NCBI GenBank assembly: GCA_017541145.1
Contig: JAFXZT010000129.1
Span: 1 to 64,000, forward strand
Direction of reading: 5' to 3'
DNA: 64,000 bases
From: Bacteroidales bacterium
GTDB lineage: Bacteria; Bacteroidota; Bacteroidia; Bacteroidales; UBA3824
Below the pieces are notes generated by a model. The model was not told where the DNA came from and searched no databases. It worked only from the letters and a program-made list of their open reading frames with translations. The translations under genes and the position numbers were made by a program. Positions 37,583 through 47,300 of the stretch are shown piece after piece. How positions within the stretch are numbered: the stretch's first letter is position 1; each line of letters opens with the position of its first letter.

Positions 37583-38944
37583 CTATTCGAAAAGTTTTGC
37601 AAAATCATCGTAAGAAATATTCTGATCTGTAAGAGTAGCTTTCTCTTTTACAAGTTCAGTAATCTTCTTTGTAACAACCTGATTGCGAATCATACTGCGA
37701 TCTTGGTTCTTAGCAAGTCTTTCTTTTGCAAAATTGTCGAGATACTCCGGCGGAATTTGTCCCAAAGGAATACCGTAACGTGCAAATTCTTGTGCTGTAA
37801 GTTGTTTTGCAGCTTCGAGTTCTTCGTCTTCTGAAACTTCGATATTGTTGTTCTTAACGATCTTGTTTTCGATAAGATTCCATTTGATATCGTCTTCCAT
37901 GTTCGGGAACTGAGCTTCGAGTTTTGCCAAATCGAAGTCTTTGTATTGTTCGAGAGCAAGCATCCAACGTTTCATGAATGCCAATGGAACTTCAAATGTA
38001 ACTGCTTTCAACAATGCAGCTTTGGCATCAATCATCAATTTTACGTCTGACTCAGCAGCGTAACCTTTTTCGTATTGTGAACGAACTTCAGCTTTGAGTT
38101 CATCAATATTGTGAACTTTGTCTTTGCCGAAGAATCTGTCGTAATCTTCTTGTTTCAATTCATCAGCCGGAACAAAATCAAGAATTTCTTCAATCTGGAA
38201 TGCGAAACTTGCATTGATTGTTTTGAAATCAATCATATTGTTGCCGAGAAGTGATTTAGCATCAGCTTCGTTAGGGAAAACCTGAGTAAGGTCGAAAGCG
38301 ATAACATCACCGGCTTTTTTACCGATAAATTTAGCTTTCTGTTCAGCATCATTAACTCTGCTAACAAGCATTGTAGTCTTGTTAGAAAGACCGTTTTCAA
38401 TTCTTTCGCCTTCTGCGTTAGTCTGGTAAACTTCACCTTTGAGGAATGATTTTTCACCGGTAACTTCTACAGGAGTCTGCTTTCCGGCAGCGTTCTTGTA
38501 TTGTTCTACGGCTTTATCAATAATAGTGTCGTCGATATTGATAACATATTTTGTAAGAGCGAGAGTATTGTCTACATTGATGTCGAATTGAGGAGCCAAA
38601 GCAACGTCAAAATAGAAAACGTAATCTTCGTCTTTAGAAAAATCTACAATAGCCTTCTCGTTTTCAGAAGGAAGAGGCTCACCCATGTAATCAACCTTAT
38701 TGTCTTTGAGGTAATCGAAGAGAGCTTTAGAAAGCACTTTATTAACTTCTTCAGCCATTACTCTCTGATGGAATTCTCTTTTTACGAGACCCATAGGAGC
38801 CTTGCCAGGACGGAATCCTTTGAAATTGGCTTTCTTTTGAATGTCTTTCAATGAACTGTCTACCTGAGATTGGTAGTCAGATTTTGTTAAAGTAATTTGT
38901 ATTGTGGCGTTAAGCGCATCAATATTGTTTTGTTTAATTTCCAT
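37583..38944 (-). CDS. tig: Trigger factor, ribosome-associated chaperone
   Basis: 453 residues, normal for the family. The ribosome-binding signature GFRPGKAP is at residues 43-50. A degenerate FKBP-like middle domain (about 150-245) and a helical C-terminal chaperone domain follow. It binds ribosomal protein L23 at the exit tunnel and shelters nascent chains; a prolyl isomerase activity may be reduced in this divergent FKBP region. The tig-clpP gene order is common across bacteria, which supports the call. The start is the only ATG before the conserved N-terminus. Confidence 0.95.
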   Translation of the reverse strand: MEIKQNNIDALNATIQITLTKSDYQSQVDSSLKDIQKKANFKGFRPGKAPMGLVKREFHQRVMAEEVNKVLSKALFDYLKDNKVDYMGEPLPSENEKAIVDFSKDEDYVFYFDVALAPQFDINVDNTLALTKYVINIDDTIIDKAVEQYKNAAGKQTPVEVTGEKSFLKGEVYQTNAEGERIENGLSNKTTMLVSRVNDAEQKAKFIGKKAGDVIAFDLTQVFPNEADAKSLLGNNMIDFKTINASFAFQIEEILDFVPADELKQEDYDRFFGKDKVHNIDELKAEVRSQYEKGYAAESDVKLMIDAKAALLKAVTFEVPLAFMKRWMLALEQYKDFDLAKLEAQFPNMEDDIKWNLIENKIVKNNNIEVSEDEELEAAKQLTAQEFARYGIPLGQIPPEYLDNFAKERLAKNQDRSMIRNQVVTKKITELVKEKATLTDQNISYDDFAKLFE

Positions 38945-39043
38945 TTAAAGTAACTGTTTAGAATTAGTCCGGCTTTAAACTGCAAAAATGTTATTAAAAT
39001 AAAATTTTTATAAATGTCTTCCGGAAAGTTATTTTCCAAAAAA

Positions 39044-39078
39044 TAAGACCGACTCAAGAACACTTGTAGGCGGTCTTA
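39044..39078 (-). terminator. Terminator of tRNA-Leu
   Basis: On the minus strand, TAAGACCG (39078-39071) pairs with CGGTCTTA (39051-39044), followed by TTTTTT. It starts about 12 bases after the tRNA 3' end. Confidence 0.8.
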
Positions 39079-39089
39079 TAAATTAATTG

Positions 39090-39171
39090 TGCGGATGAAG
39101 GGACTCGAACCCCCACGCCCGAAAGCATTAGATCCTAAGTCTAACGCGGCTACCAATTACGCCACACCCGC
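39090..39171 (-). tRNA. tRNA-Leu (UAG)
   Basis: 82 bases including the discriminator A. Acceptor arms GCGGGTG and CATCCGC pair with one G-U. The anticodon stem TTAGA/TCTAA encloses the loop CTTAGGA with anticodon TAG. A variable arm typical of class II tRNA-Leu and the T-loop GGTTCGAGTC follow. CCA is not encoded. It decodes CUA and probably other CUN codons. CUA is prominent in the ilv leader peptide elsewhere in this window. Confidence 0.95.
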
Positions 39172-39552
39172 TTGAAGAATTTCGGTGCAAATGTAACATG
39201 ATTTTTCTAACCAACCAAATTTTTTCAAAAGATTTTTTCAGTTTTTTATAACATTTTTTTTCAAAATGCCTTACATCAAACTTTTACATATTAAATATGT
39301 GTAACTGTTTTGAGCAAAAAATTCCGAAAAATCAACCTCAACCCTATCCTACTTTCATAATTTTTTTTGTAACGAAACACAAATTACAACAAGGAAAAGT
39401 GTCTAAAGCATTAAAAAATAAAAAGAAAAGGGTCTAATTTTTTTGTGTGAAAAAATGATTAATTTTTGCGAAAAGATTTTCAGAATACAAAAATTAATTA
39501 GTAACGTTGCGCCCAAATTCAAAAATATAAATTTTAATATATTTTCAACACA
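39172..39552. other. Intergenic region between tRNA-Leu and fusA
   Basis: Very AT-rich and without a convincing gene. It should hold the divergent promoters of tRNA-Leu and fusA. A TTAATTTTTGCG near 39459 resembles a -7 box but has no TTG at the right distance. Nothing firmer could be supported. Confidence 0.4.
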
Positions 39553-41643
39553 ATGTCATTAGAAAAATTAAGAAACTTCGGTATTGCTGCCCACATTGAT
39601 GCAGGTAAGACAACTACCTCAGAGCGTATATTGTTTTACACCGGAGTAAATCGTAAGATCGGTGAAGTTCACGAAGGCGCTGCCACAATGGACTTTATGA
39701 AACAAGAACAGGAAAGAGGTATTACCATTCAGTCAGCTGCAATCTCTGCACATTGGAAAGGTTTTGACTTGAACCTTATCGACACCCCGGGTCACGTTGA
39801 CTTCACAATGGAGGTTGAGCGTTCAATGCGCGTTGTAGACGGCTTAGTTTCTGTTTTCTGTGCGGTAGGTGGTGTTCAGCCACAGTCTGAAACAGTTTGG
39901 AATCAGGCTGAAAAATATCGTGTTCCTCGTGTTGCTTTCATCAACAAGATGGACCGTTCAGGTGCTGACTTCGACTCTGTTGTAAAACAGATGGACGAAA
40001 TCCTCGACGCAAGACCAGTAAAATTGGAAATTCCTATCGGTGCTGAAGATAATTTCATCGGTCTTATCGACGTTGTTACAGGAAAGGCTTACAAATTTGT
40101 AGATAAAGAATATGAAGAGATGCCTCGTCCTGCTGAATACGACGCAGAATATGAAGCTGCTCACGACCACTTGTTGGAAAAAGTAGCTGAAGTTGACGAA
40201 GCTTTGATGGAAAAATACTTTAGCGATCCTTCTACTATTACTGTTGAAGAAATTAAAGCTGCTATCCGTAAAGCTACTATCAACTTGATTTTCACCCCTG
40301 TATTGTGCGGTTCTGCTTACAAAAACAAAGGTGTACAGTTCATGCTTGATGCAGTTGTTGATTACTTGCCATCTCCGTTGGATTTGCCTGCTATTCAAGG
40401 TCACGATCCTAACGATCCTGAAAAAGAAATCGACGTTTACCCTGATGAAAAGAAACCTGTAGCAGCTTTGGCTTTCAAACTTATCAACGACCCATTCGTA
40501 GGTCAGCAGGTTTTCACTCGCGTATTCCAAGGCGTTATCAAACCGGGTATGACTCTCGAAAACCCAAACAAGGGCAAATCAGAACGTATCGGTCGTATCT
40601 ACAAAATCAAAGCTAAAGACCACGTAGAAATCAACGAAGCTGTAGCTGGTGATATCGTTGCTCTTATCGGTCTTAAAGATACCAAAACAGGTGATACTCT
40701 TTGCGACGAACAACATCCTGTATTGTTGGAATCTATCACAGTTCCACCTCCAGTAATCCAGTTGAGAGTATATCCTAAAAACAAGAAAGATCAACAGAAG
40801 ATGGGTGAAGCTCTTCACAAACTTTCTAACGAAGACCCGTCATTTGTTGCTAAATTCGACGAAGAAACCAACGAAACTGTAATCGCTGGTATGGGTGAGC
40901 TTCACCTTGAGATCATGGTTGACCGTGTTAAGGAAGAATTCAAAGTTGAAGTAGAAGTTGGAGAACCATCTGTTGCTTACCGCGAAACTTTCCTCAACGA
41001 ACAAGATTGCGAATACAAATATGCTAAACAGTCTGGTGGTAAAGGTCAGTTCGCTTATATCAAGATGATTATGAGTCCGAACCCAGGCAAGGGTTACGAA
41101 TTTGTAAACACTGTAAAAGGTGGACACATCCCTGGCGAATTTATCCCATCTGTTGATAAAGGTATTCAGAAGACTATGGAAAAAGGCGTTTTGGCAGGTT
41201 TCCCTGTTGTTGACGTTAAGATCAACCTTTATGATGGTGGTTTCCACCCGGTTGACTCTTCTGACTTCGCATTCCAGACTTGTGCATCTATCTGCTTCAA
41301 GGACGCTTTCATGAAAGGTCATCCGGTATTGTTGGAACCTGTTATGAAGTTGGAAGTTTCTACTCCTGACGAATATATGGGTGATATCATCGGTAACTTG
41401 AACAAACGTCGTGGTAGAATCGAAGAACAAGGTCCTCACCCACACCGTAAAGGTATTACCGAAATCAAAGGTTATGTTCCTTTAGCTGGTATGTTCGGTT
41501 ATGCTAACGACTTAAGAAACATCTCTTCCGGTCGTGCAAGCTTCTCAATGGAATTCGCTCAATACGAACAATTGAATGCTGCTACTCAAGAAGAAGTTCT
41601 TAAGAAACTCGCTGCTAAAAAAGCTGCTGAAGAATCAAGATAA
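39553..41643 (+). CDS. fusA: Elongation factor G
   Basis: 696 residues. G1 is AHIDAGKTT near residues 13-21, the switch I segment reads QERGITIQSAA, G3 is DTPGH and G4 is NKMD. EF-G domains II-V follow to the usual C-terminus. It is a GTPase that moves tRNAs and mRNA on the ribosome and helps recycling. It is alone, not in an rpsL-rpsG-fusA operon. ITIQSAA with a free-standing location is more like the mtEFG1/spdEFG1-type lineage than the canonical ITITSAAT form, so this may be a second EF-G. That subtype reading is inference. Confidence 0.95.
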   Translation: MSLEKLRNFGIAAHIDAGKTTTSERILFYTGVNRKIGEVHEGAATMDFMKQEQERGITIQSAAISAHWKGFDLNLIDTPGHVDFTMEVERSMRVVDGLVSVFCAVGGVQPQSETVWNQAEKYRVPRVAFINKMDRSGADFDSVVKQMDEILDARPVKLEIPIGAEDNFIGLIDVVTGKAYKFVDKEYEEMPRPAEYDAEYEAAHDHLLEKVAEVDEALMEKYFSDPSTITVEEIKAAIRKATINLIFTPVLCGSAYKNKGVQFMLDAVVDYLPSPLDLPAIQGHDPNDPEKEIDVYPDEKKPVAALAFKLINDPFVGQQVFTRVFQGVIKPGMTLENPNKGKSERIGRIYKIKAKDHVEINEAVAGDIVALIGLKDTKTGDTLCDEQHPVLLESITVPPPVIQLRVYPKNKKDQQKMGEALHKLSNEDPSFVAKFDEETNETVIAGMGELHLEIMVDRVKEEFKVEVEVGEPSVAYRETFLNEQDCEYKYAKQSGGKGQFAYIKMIMSPNPGKGYEFVNTVKGGHIPGEFIPSVDKGIQKTMEKGVLAGFPVVDVKINLYDGGFHPVDSSDFAFQTCASICFKDAFMKGHPVLLEPVMKLEVSTPDEYMGDIIGNLNKRRGRIEEQGPHPHRKGITEIKGYVPLAGMFGYANDLRNISSGRASFSMEFAQYEQLNAATQEEVLKKLAAKKAAEESR

Positions 41644-41668
41644 TTCTTCTAAAAGCATACATCATAAT

Positions 41669-41708
41669 AAAGAGGCTGTTGGTTATCCGGCAGCCTCTTT
41701 TATTTTTA
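41669..41708 (+). terminator. fusA terminator
   Basis: AAAGAGGCTG pairs perfectly with CAGCCTCTTT (41669-41678 and 41691-41700), followed by TATTTTTA, 25 bases after the fusA stop. Confidence 0.9.
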
Positions 41709-41798
41709 TAACAATTATTATCAAACAATTCTCAATATAATCTTCTATCTTGATAAAAATTCCGTGTTTCCCGTGATTGAAAAATATAAACTCGAAAC

Positions 41799-43458
41799 TT
41801 ACTTTTTCAATATCAATCCGGAAATTGTGATATTTTTATCTAATTTATCGTCTTTTTCGGATTTAAGATTGTAATTAATTACAACAAAATAGTAATCGTT
41901 GTTTTCCAAAATAATTGATCTGTCATTATTGTTTTGTGTCAAAAAATCTTTTTGCACTTCAAACTCGAAAGTAGTATCATTGTGACTCAAACTAATAACA
42001 ACTTGATTGTTATCCAATTCTTCTATCGTATTGTAACCATATTCCTCAATATTGCAAACATATCCTTTGTTTTTAGACGGCAACGAAATCGGATATTCCG
42101 GACTGAAATAATAATTATTGCTAAATTCCACAGTATCAATTTGAAATAATGTTATTGCATCTTTGGTGATTTCTGCGTATTCTTCTTTGTTGTAATTATT
42201 TTGAAGATAACGTATTTTGCTGACTATTGGAATAATTTCATCTCTATTATTCATAGCATCAATTTCATCCGCATTTTCAATAGGAAGTGCAATATTATTT
42301 TGTTGACATAAATCGTTAATATCGTTTTTCAGTACTTTCAATGTTATATTTTTTACCGACCAAGGTCCGACTGAAAAAACTAAAAATGATAATGCAAAAG
42401 ATATCAACACCCAAGAAATTTTGCATCTTTTTACAACTATAAAATAAATACAAACGCCATAAAACCAAATATTTACAATTACTAACCAAAGTCGTGGTAT
42501 CGTAATTCCGTAATCATTGAAACGGCGATTGATTCCTATTGACATCAAAACAAGCAACGGTATCATTACAATTGGTAAAATTCGGAATAATTTTTTATCG
42601 AATTTATTGTTTTCGTCATAAAGATTCGGATACAACAAAAAGAACATCATTAACATCAGTCCCATACTTAATGAAACGAGTACAGAAACAAATCCTCTTG
42701 GTAATCCTTCTTTTGGAAGTGTAAATATAAAATAAACATAAAGTACAATTATATACAATCCTAAAAAAACGAGTAACAACACATGGATAATAATATTCGA
42801 TTTTTTTTCGATTTTAACTGCTTCTTCGTTGAAAATTTCATCGCTTTTGGGGTAAAAACTTAAAAAACAATACAGGTTCTACAAACAACCAACAAAATAC
42901 TGACAAATATTGCCACGCTTTTGACGAAATTTCGATGTCAAACAATTTATCTAATGCAAGATACAACAATGCAAGTCCAACATAAAAAATAACACTTATT
43001 ATAGAAACATTCAAGAAATTTCCGAGATTCAATCCGTTAAATTTCCAAAAACATAAATCAGTTTTTCTGTCCAAAAAAATAAATGTTAAATACAAAACCC
43101 AAATCATTACCGGAGCAGACAACAACAAAAAAGGTATTGTTCTTGTAACTTCGTTAGTGATATAACTCCACGAAAAAATTCCCCAAAATATTTGCGGAAC
43201 TATCTGTATTACAAATACTTTAACTTTGTTTTCGTATCTCTCGCTAAAAAGTTTCAACATAATCGACAACGGAAAATTACCGATTATTGTGTAAACTATT
43301 TTAGAAAGATTTTCGTAACTATCACCCTTCTCTATTGAGAAAATTGCCACAGATATTGCGGCTATAACATAAAAATACGCAAAAGGAAACCGCTTTACAG
43401 AATCCTCAATTAGTGTAGCGATGTCTTTGGTTTTAAGAGATTTGAAATCTAACATCAT
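41799..43458 (-). pseudogene. DUF4153 membrane protein split by a frameshift
   Basis: Two minus-strand frames, 43458-42838 (206 residues) and the frame ending at 41799 (327 residues from a GTG at 42782), together make one DUF4153-type protein of about 550 residues. The first holds several membrane helices and ends ...PVLFFKFLPQKR. Deleting one base in the six-A run at 42862-42867 instead gives PVLFLSFYPKSDEIFNEE and runs straight into the second frame, which is open upstream of its GTG. The second part has four more membrane helices, then a soluble Asp/Asn-rich tail. It is either a recent inactivation, a sequencing error, or slippage-based expression. DUF4153 proteins are inner-membrane proteins of unknown role. 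Confidence 0.75.
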
Positions 43459-43487
43459 AATATTCTTTCTTAATTTTTGATAATATG

Positions 43488-43516
43488 TTGCAAATTTAGA
43501 AAAATTGGTAAATTTG
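43488..43516 (+). promoter_or_regulatory. Promoter of mqnD
   Basis: TTG at 43488-43490, 18 bases, then TAAATTTG at 43509-43516, an exact TAnnTTTG match. It lies 22 bases before the preferred mqnD ATG, in the gap that separates it from the divergent DUF4153 gene. Confidence 0.6.
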
Positions 43517-43537
43517 TACTATAAAAATTGTAATATT

Positions 43538-44374
43538 ATGAAAATTAGTCTATCGTATTCCACATGTCCAAACGACACTTTTATATTTTATGCAATTGCC
43601 AACAAGAAAATCGACCTTGAAGGCTTGGATTTTGAAATAAGTATGCACGATATTGATGTACTGAATCATAATGCGGAAAATATTGATTGTCCGGACGTTA
43701 CAAAAATCAGCAGTAATGCTTACGGCGTAAATCTGTGGAAAAAATATGTAACATTGGATTCCGGCTCGGCTCTGGGTCGCAACAACGGACCGATGCTTGT
43801 TGCCAACAAGTATTTCGATGAAAATGAAATGGATACCAAGAAAATCTTGATTCCGGGAATCAATACTACTGCCAACTTGCTGTTTTCAATTTTTTTTCCG
43901 AATGCCAAAAACAAAACCCCGATGTTGTTCTCAAAAATTGAGGGCGAAGTGATTGAGGGAAATTATGATTGCGGACTTTTGATTCATGAGGGACGTTTTA
44001 CTTACAAGCAAAAAGGTCTTGTAAAAATTGTAGATTTCGGTGAAAAATGGGAACAAGAAATGCACAAGCCGATTCCTTTGGGTACAATAATTGCCAAACG
44101 CAGTCTTGATAAAGAATTGATAATCAAAATCAACCGTATAATTCGCCGCAGTATTGATTACGCATTTGCTCATCGCAACGAGGCAATGCCGTATATCCGA
44201 GAATGGGCGCGTGAACTTAGCGACGAAGTTACGCAAAGTCATATCAACTTGTATGTCAACGACTTCAGCCGAGATTTGGGCGAAGAAGGCAGAGCCGCAA
44301 TTTCGTTTTTGTACCAAAAGGCTTTTGAATGCGGCTACTTGAAAGAATTGCCTCGAGATATTTTTATTTCGTAG
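43538..44374 (+). CDS. mqnD: 1,4-dihydroxy-6-naphthoate synthase
   Basis: 278 residues from the ATG at 43538. An upstream in-frame TTG at 43505 would overlap the predicted promoter, so it was rejected. The start MKISLSYSTCPNDTFIF and the GINTTANLL segment are typical of MqnD. The enzyme cuts cyclic dehypoxanthine futalosine to give 1,4-dihydroxy-6-naphthoate in the futalosine route to menaquinone. It has a periplasmic-binding-protein-like fold but no signal peptide, so it is cytosolic. No other mqn gene lies in the window. Its 3' end overlaps the end of the convergent TPR gene by 11 bases. Confidence 0.92.
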   Translation: MKISLSYSTCPNDTFIFYAIANKKIDLEGLDFEISMHDIDVLNHNAENIDCPDVTKISSNAYGVNLWKKYVTLDSGSALGRNNGPMLVANKYFDENEMDTKKILIPGINTTANLLFSIFFPNAKNKTPMLFSKIEGEVIEGNYDCGLLIHEGRFTYKQKGLVKIVDFGEKWEQEMHKPIPLGTIIAKRSLDKELIIKINRIIRRSIDYAFAHRNEAMPYIREWARELSDEVTQSHINLYVNDFSRDLGEEGRAAISFLYQKAFECGYLKELPRDIFIS

Positions 44375-47300
44375 TATCGTCGGAATCATCAAACATCTTC
44401 ATCAATTCGTTGTAGATGTTTGAAAATTCTGATTGATCGCTCGGATCTACAAATTTTTCTTCCGGGTCTTCTTTCATTTTATTGTAATATAACATCAATT
44501 CCGGCATATTTTTGATGATGTATTCGTAATTCTTATGAATTTTGCGGATTAATGTTTTGGCTTCTTCAGTTCTGCCGGTTTTGAAATATATCAGCGCAAG
44601 ACACGATTGTATAGTTGCGATTAATTCTCTTGAATTCAATTTGTCAACTATTTCCAACGCGTCAAGAAATAATTTTTCCGCAGTATCGTAATCCTTTTTT
44701 CTGAAAATATAAGCCTCGGCTTTTGCCATCAGAATTATCGCGTATCTGGATTTGGAATTCGGTTCGTACACTTTTTGAGCTTCGTCGTATTTTGCCAATT
44801 CTAAATCCACATCGCCGATAATGCTGTAGATATGCGCCAAAGATTCCAACGCTTTGGCATGAAGCTGCGCATAGTTTTCGGTTTTTGCAATTTTTATTGT
44901 ACTTTCCAAATACTCAATTGCAAATTCTGCCAAAGTCTTGGTTTTACCCTGAAATTGAACTTCGGTTTGAAATTCTGTTTCGTCCGAAATCAAAATTTGT
45001 GCAAGGTCATAATAATTTTCACCCAAAGGTTCCCATTTATCCATGTTCATACTCAATGCTATAGCCTTGAAAAATGTTTCCATGGACTCAACAAATTTGC
45101 CTTGGTGGAAAAGTATTGTTGAAACCGATTTGTATACTTGAGTTTTGCTTTCGTTGTCGTTGACGTATGCTTCTTGCTGTTGAAGTTTTTTGAAATACAT
45201 ATCGCCTTTTATAACATCGTTGTTGGAATAGTACAACAATGCTATAACTTCCAAACAATGAATCTGTTCCTCAAAATTACCGTCTGACTTGTAGAAATCG
45301 TAAGCCCGAATTGCAAATTTGGCACTTTCCTCATAATCCGAATTGGCTTTCATGCAACATTCTGCAATATCCAAACAAACTTCGCCCTTTTCAGCATCGG
45401 CATCCAAATCGTCAAGCTGATCCAAAACACGTCTGTAATATGTAGCCGCCTCAGAATAATTTTCAAGACGTTCGTGCATCAATGCTACATTTTTCAAATT
45501 ATTAATCATGCCGTCTATATTTGACACATCTTTGTAACAGTCGTAAGCCTGCTGATAATAATCGATAGCATTGTTAAACTGTGACATCGTATCGTAAGTA
45601 TAACCGATATTGTTGTACAAATACGCCAACTGATCGGGATAACCGTGGTCTGACATAATATACGACGCTTCGTTGTAATAATGAATAGCGTTGTAATAAC
45701 AATGAGCATTGTAATAAGCATCCGCCGCCTGAGTATAATATTTTGCACATTCCTGAGCGTAATTATCGTTGTCATCAAGCAATTCGGCAGCCTTTACAAG
45801 CATATCCGTGCCGTTTTTCAAATCGTTGATTGTACAATAATAACGTCCGAAATTGCTGTAACACAATGCTTTCTGTTCCAAATCGTTGCTGATTTCGGCT
45901 GAATCTATCGACCGTGTGAAATAATTTTCAGCCGTTTTTTTGTCGTTCATCTTCAAGTAGACTTTGCCGATATCCATATATTTTTCTGCAACTTTCTTGT
46001 AATCAGCAGCTTCGTCGTATACTTTCAACAACTGTAAATGATTCAACAAGGCCTCTTCGTTGTTACCGATAGCCTCGTTGGTGAATGCTATATGATTGAT
46101 TGCCGAATAATAATTCGGATCTTTGTCATCATAATCGTGGAAGATATTTGCTCCGCTTCTGAAATTTTCGAGAGCTTCTTTGTATCGTTCCCAATCGTGA
46201 TAATTGGTACCGAGATACACGTAAGTAAGCGCAAGTCCGTAAGAATCACCGTTTTCCTTACACAAATTGAGAATTTCTTTCAACTTCTTTTCAGCAGCGG
46301 CAAATTTCCGTTTGCATCTCAAACAATCAGCAGCAAAACGCATTGAATCAATCATTTGCTTTTCGTTACCAAGTTCTTTGTAAATTCGGGCAGATTCCTC
46401 GTAAGCACCTTCCGCTTGGTCGTAATTTCCGTAAGTAAAACGGCTGATTGCAAAATTGTCAAGATGTGAAGCAAGATTGAGTTTATCGTCAAGTTCGCGG
46501 TCAATTTTTATAGCGCGTTTGTAATTGATAAACGCTGAAAAATTCTCTCCCTTGTTGTCATGAACTCCGGCGATGTTGTTGTAATTCATGCTTTGGGATT
46601 GTTTGTCACCGCGTTTTACATTGATATCAAGGGCTCGTTTGTAATATTCCATCGACCTGTTGTAATCGCGAAGATTGAAATATACATTTCCCAAATTGTT
46701 CATCAATGATGCAAGCGACTGAGTATCATTTAGTTTTTCGGAAATTGCTTGAGCCTTGTTGAAATATTCTTCAGCTTTTTCGTACTCATTGTCTTGAGCG
46801 AAAACATTGCCAAGCATTTGATAATCAGACAATATATTCTGCTCTTCACCGTATTTGATGTCAATATTAAGAGCCATGCTGTAATATCTCTTAGCTTCAA
46901 AAGAATCGTCAGACAAGAAATACATGTTTCCGAGATTGATATATGATAAACTCAAACCTCTTTCGTTACCAATTTTTTTATGAATTTCTACAGCCTTGTC
47001 AAAATATTCTTTGGCTTTTTCCAAGTCACCGGTTTTTAGAATGATGTCGCCGATATTATCATAACTGATAGCCATTTTTGGAAGATTATTGAGAAATTCG
47101 TCTATTTTCAACGACTTACGGAAATAATCCATCGCCTCATCAATTCTGTTGTGAGCGGCTTTCAGAAGTCCGATATTGTTATAACGGTTTGATAAATTGA
47201 TATTATCATTGATTTCCAAATCTACTTCCATGGCTTTTTTCAGAAATTCTTCAGCCTTGTCGTAGAGTCCCATTTCCTCGTAAGCCAATCCCAAATTGTT

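Noticed and set aside
39958..41445. Minus-strand frames opposite fusA
   Set aside because: Shadows of the highly biased fusA codons, no domain signs.
43505..43537. Upstream TTG start for mqnD
   Set aside because: It overlaps the consensus promoter, and the family normally starts at MKISLSYSTCPND.
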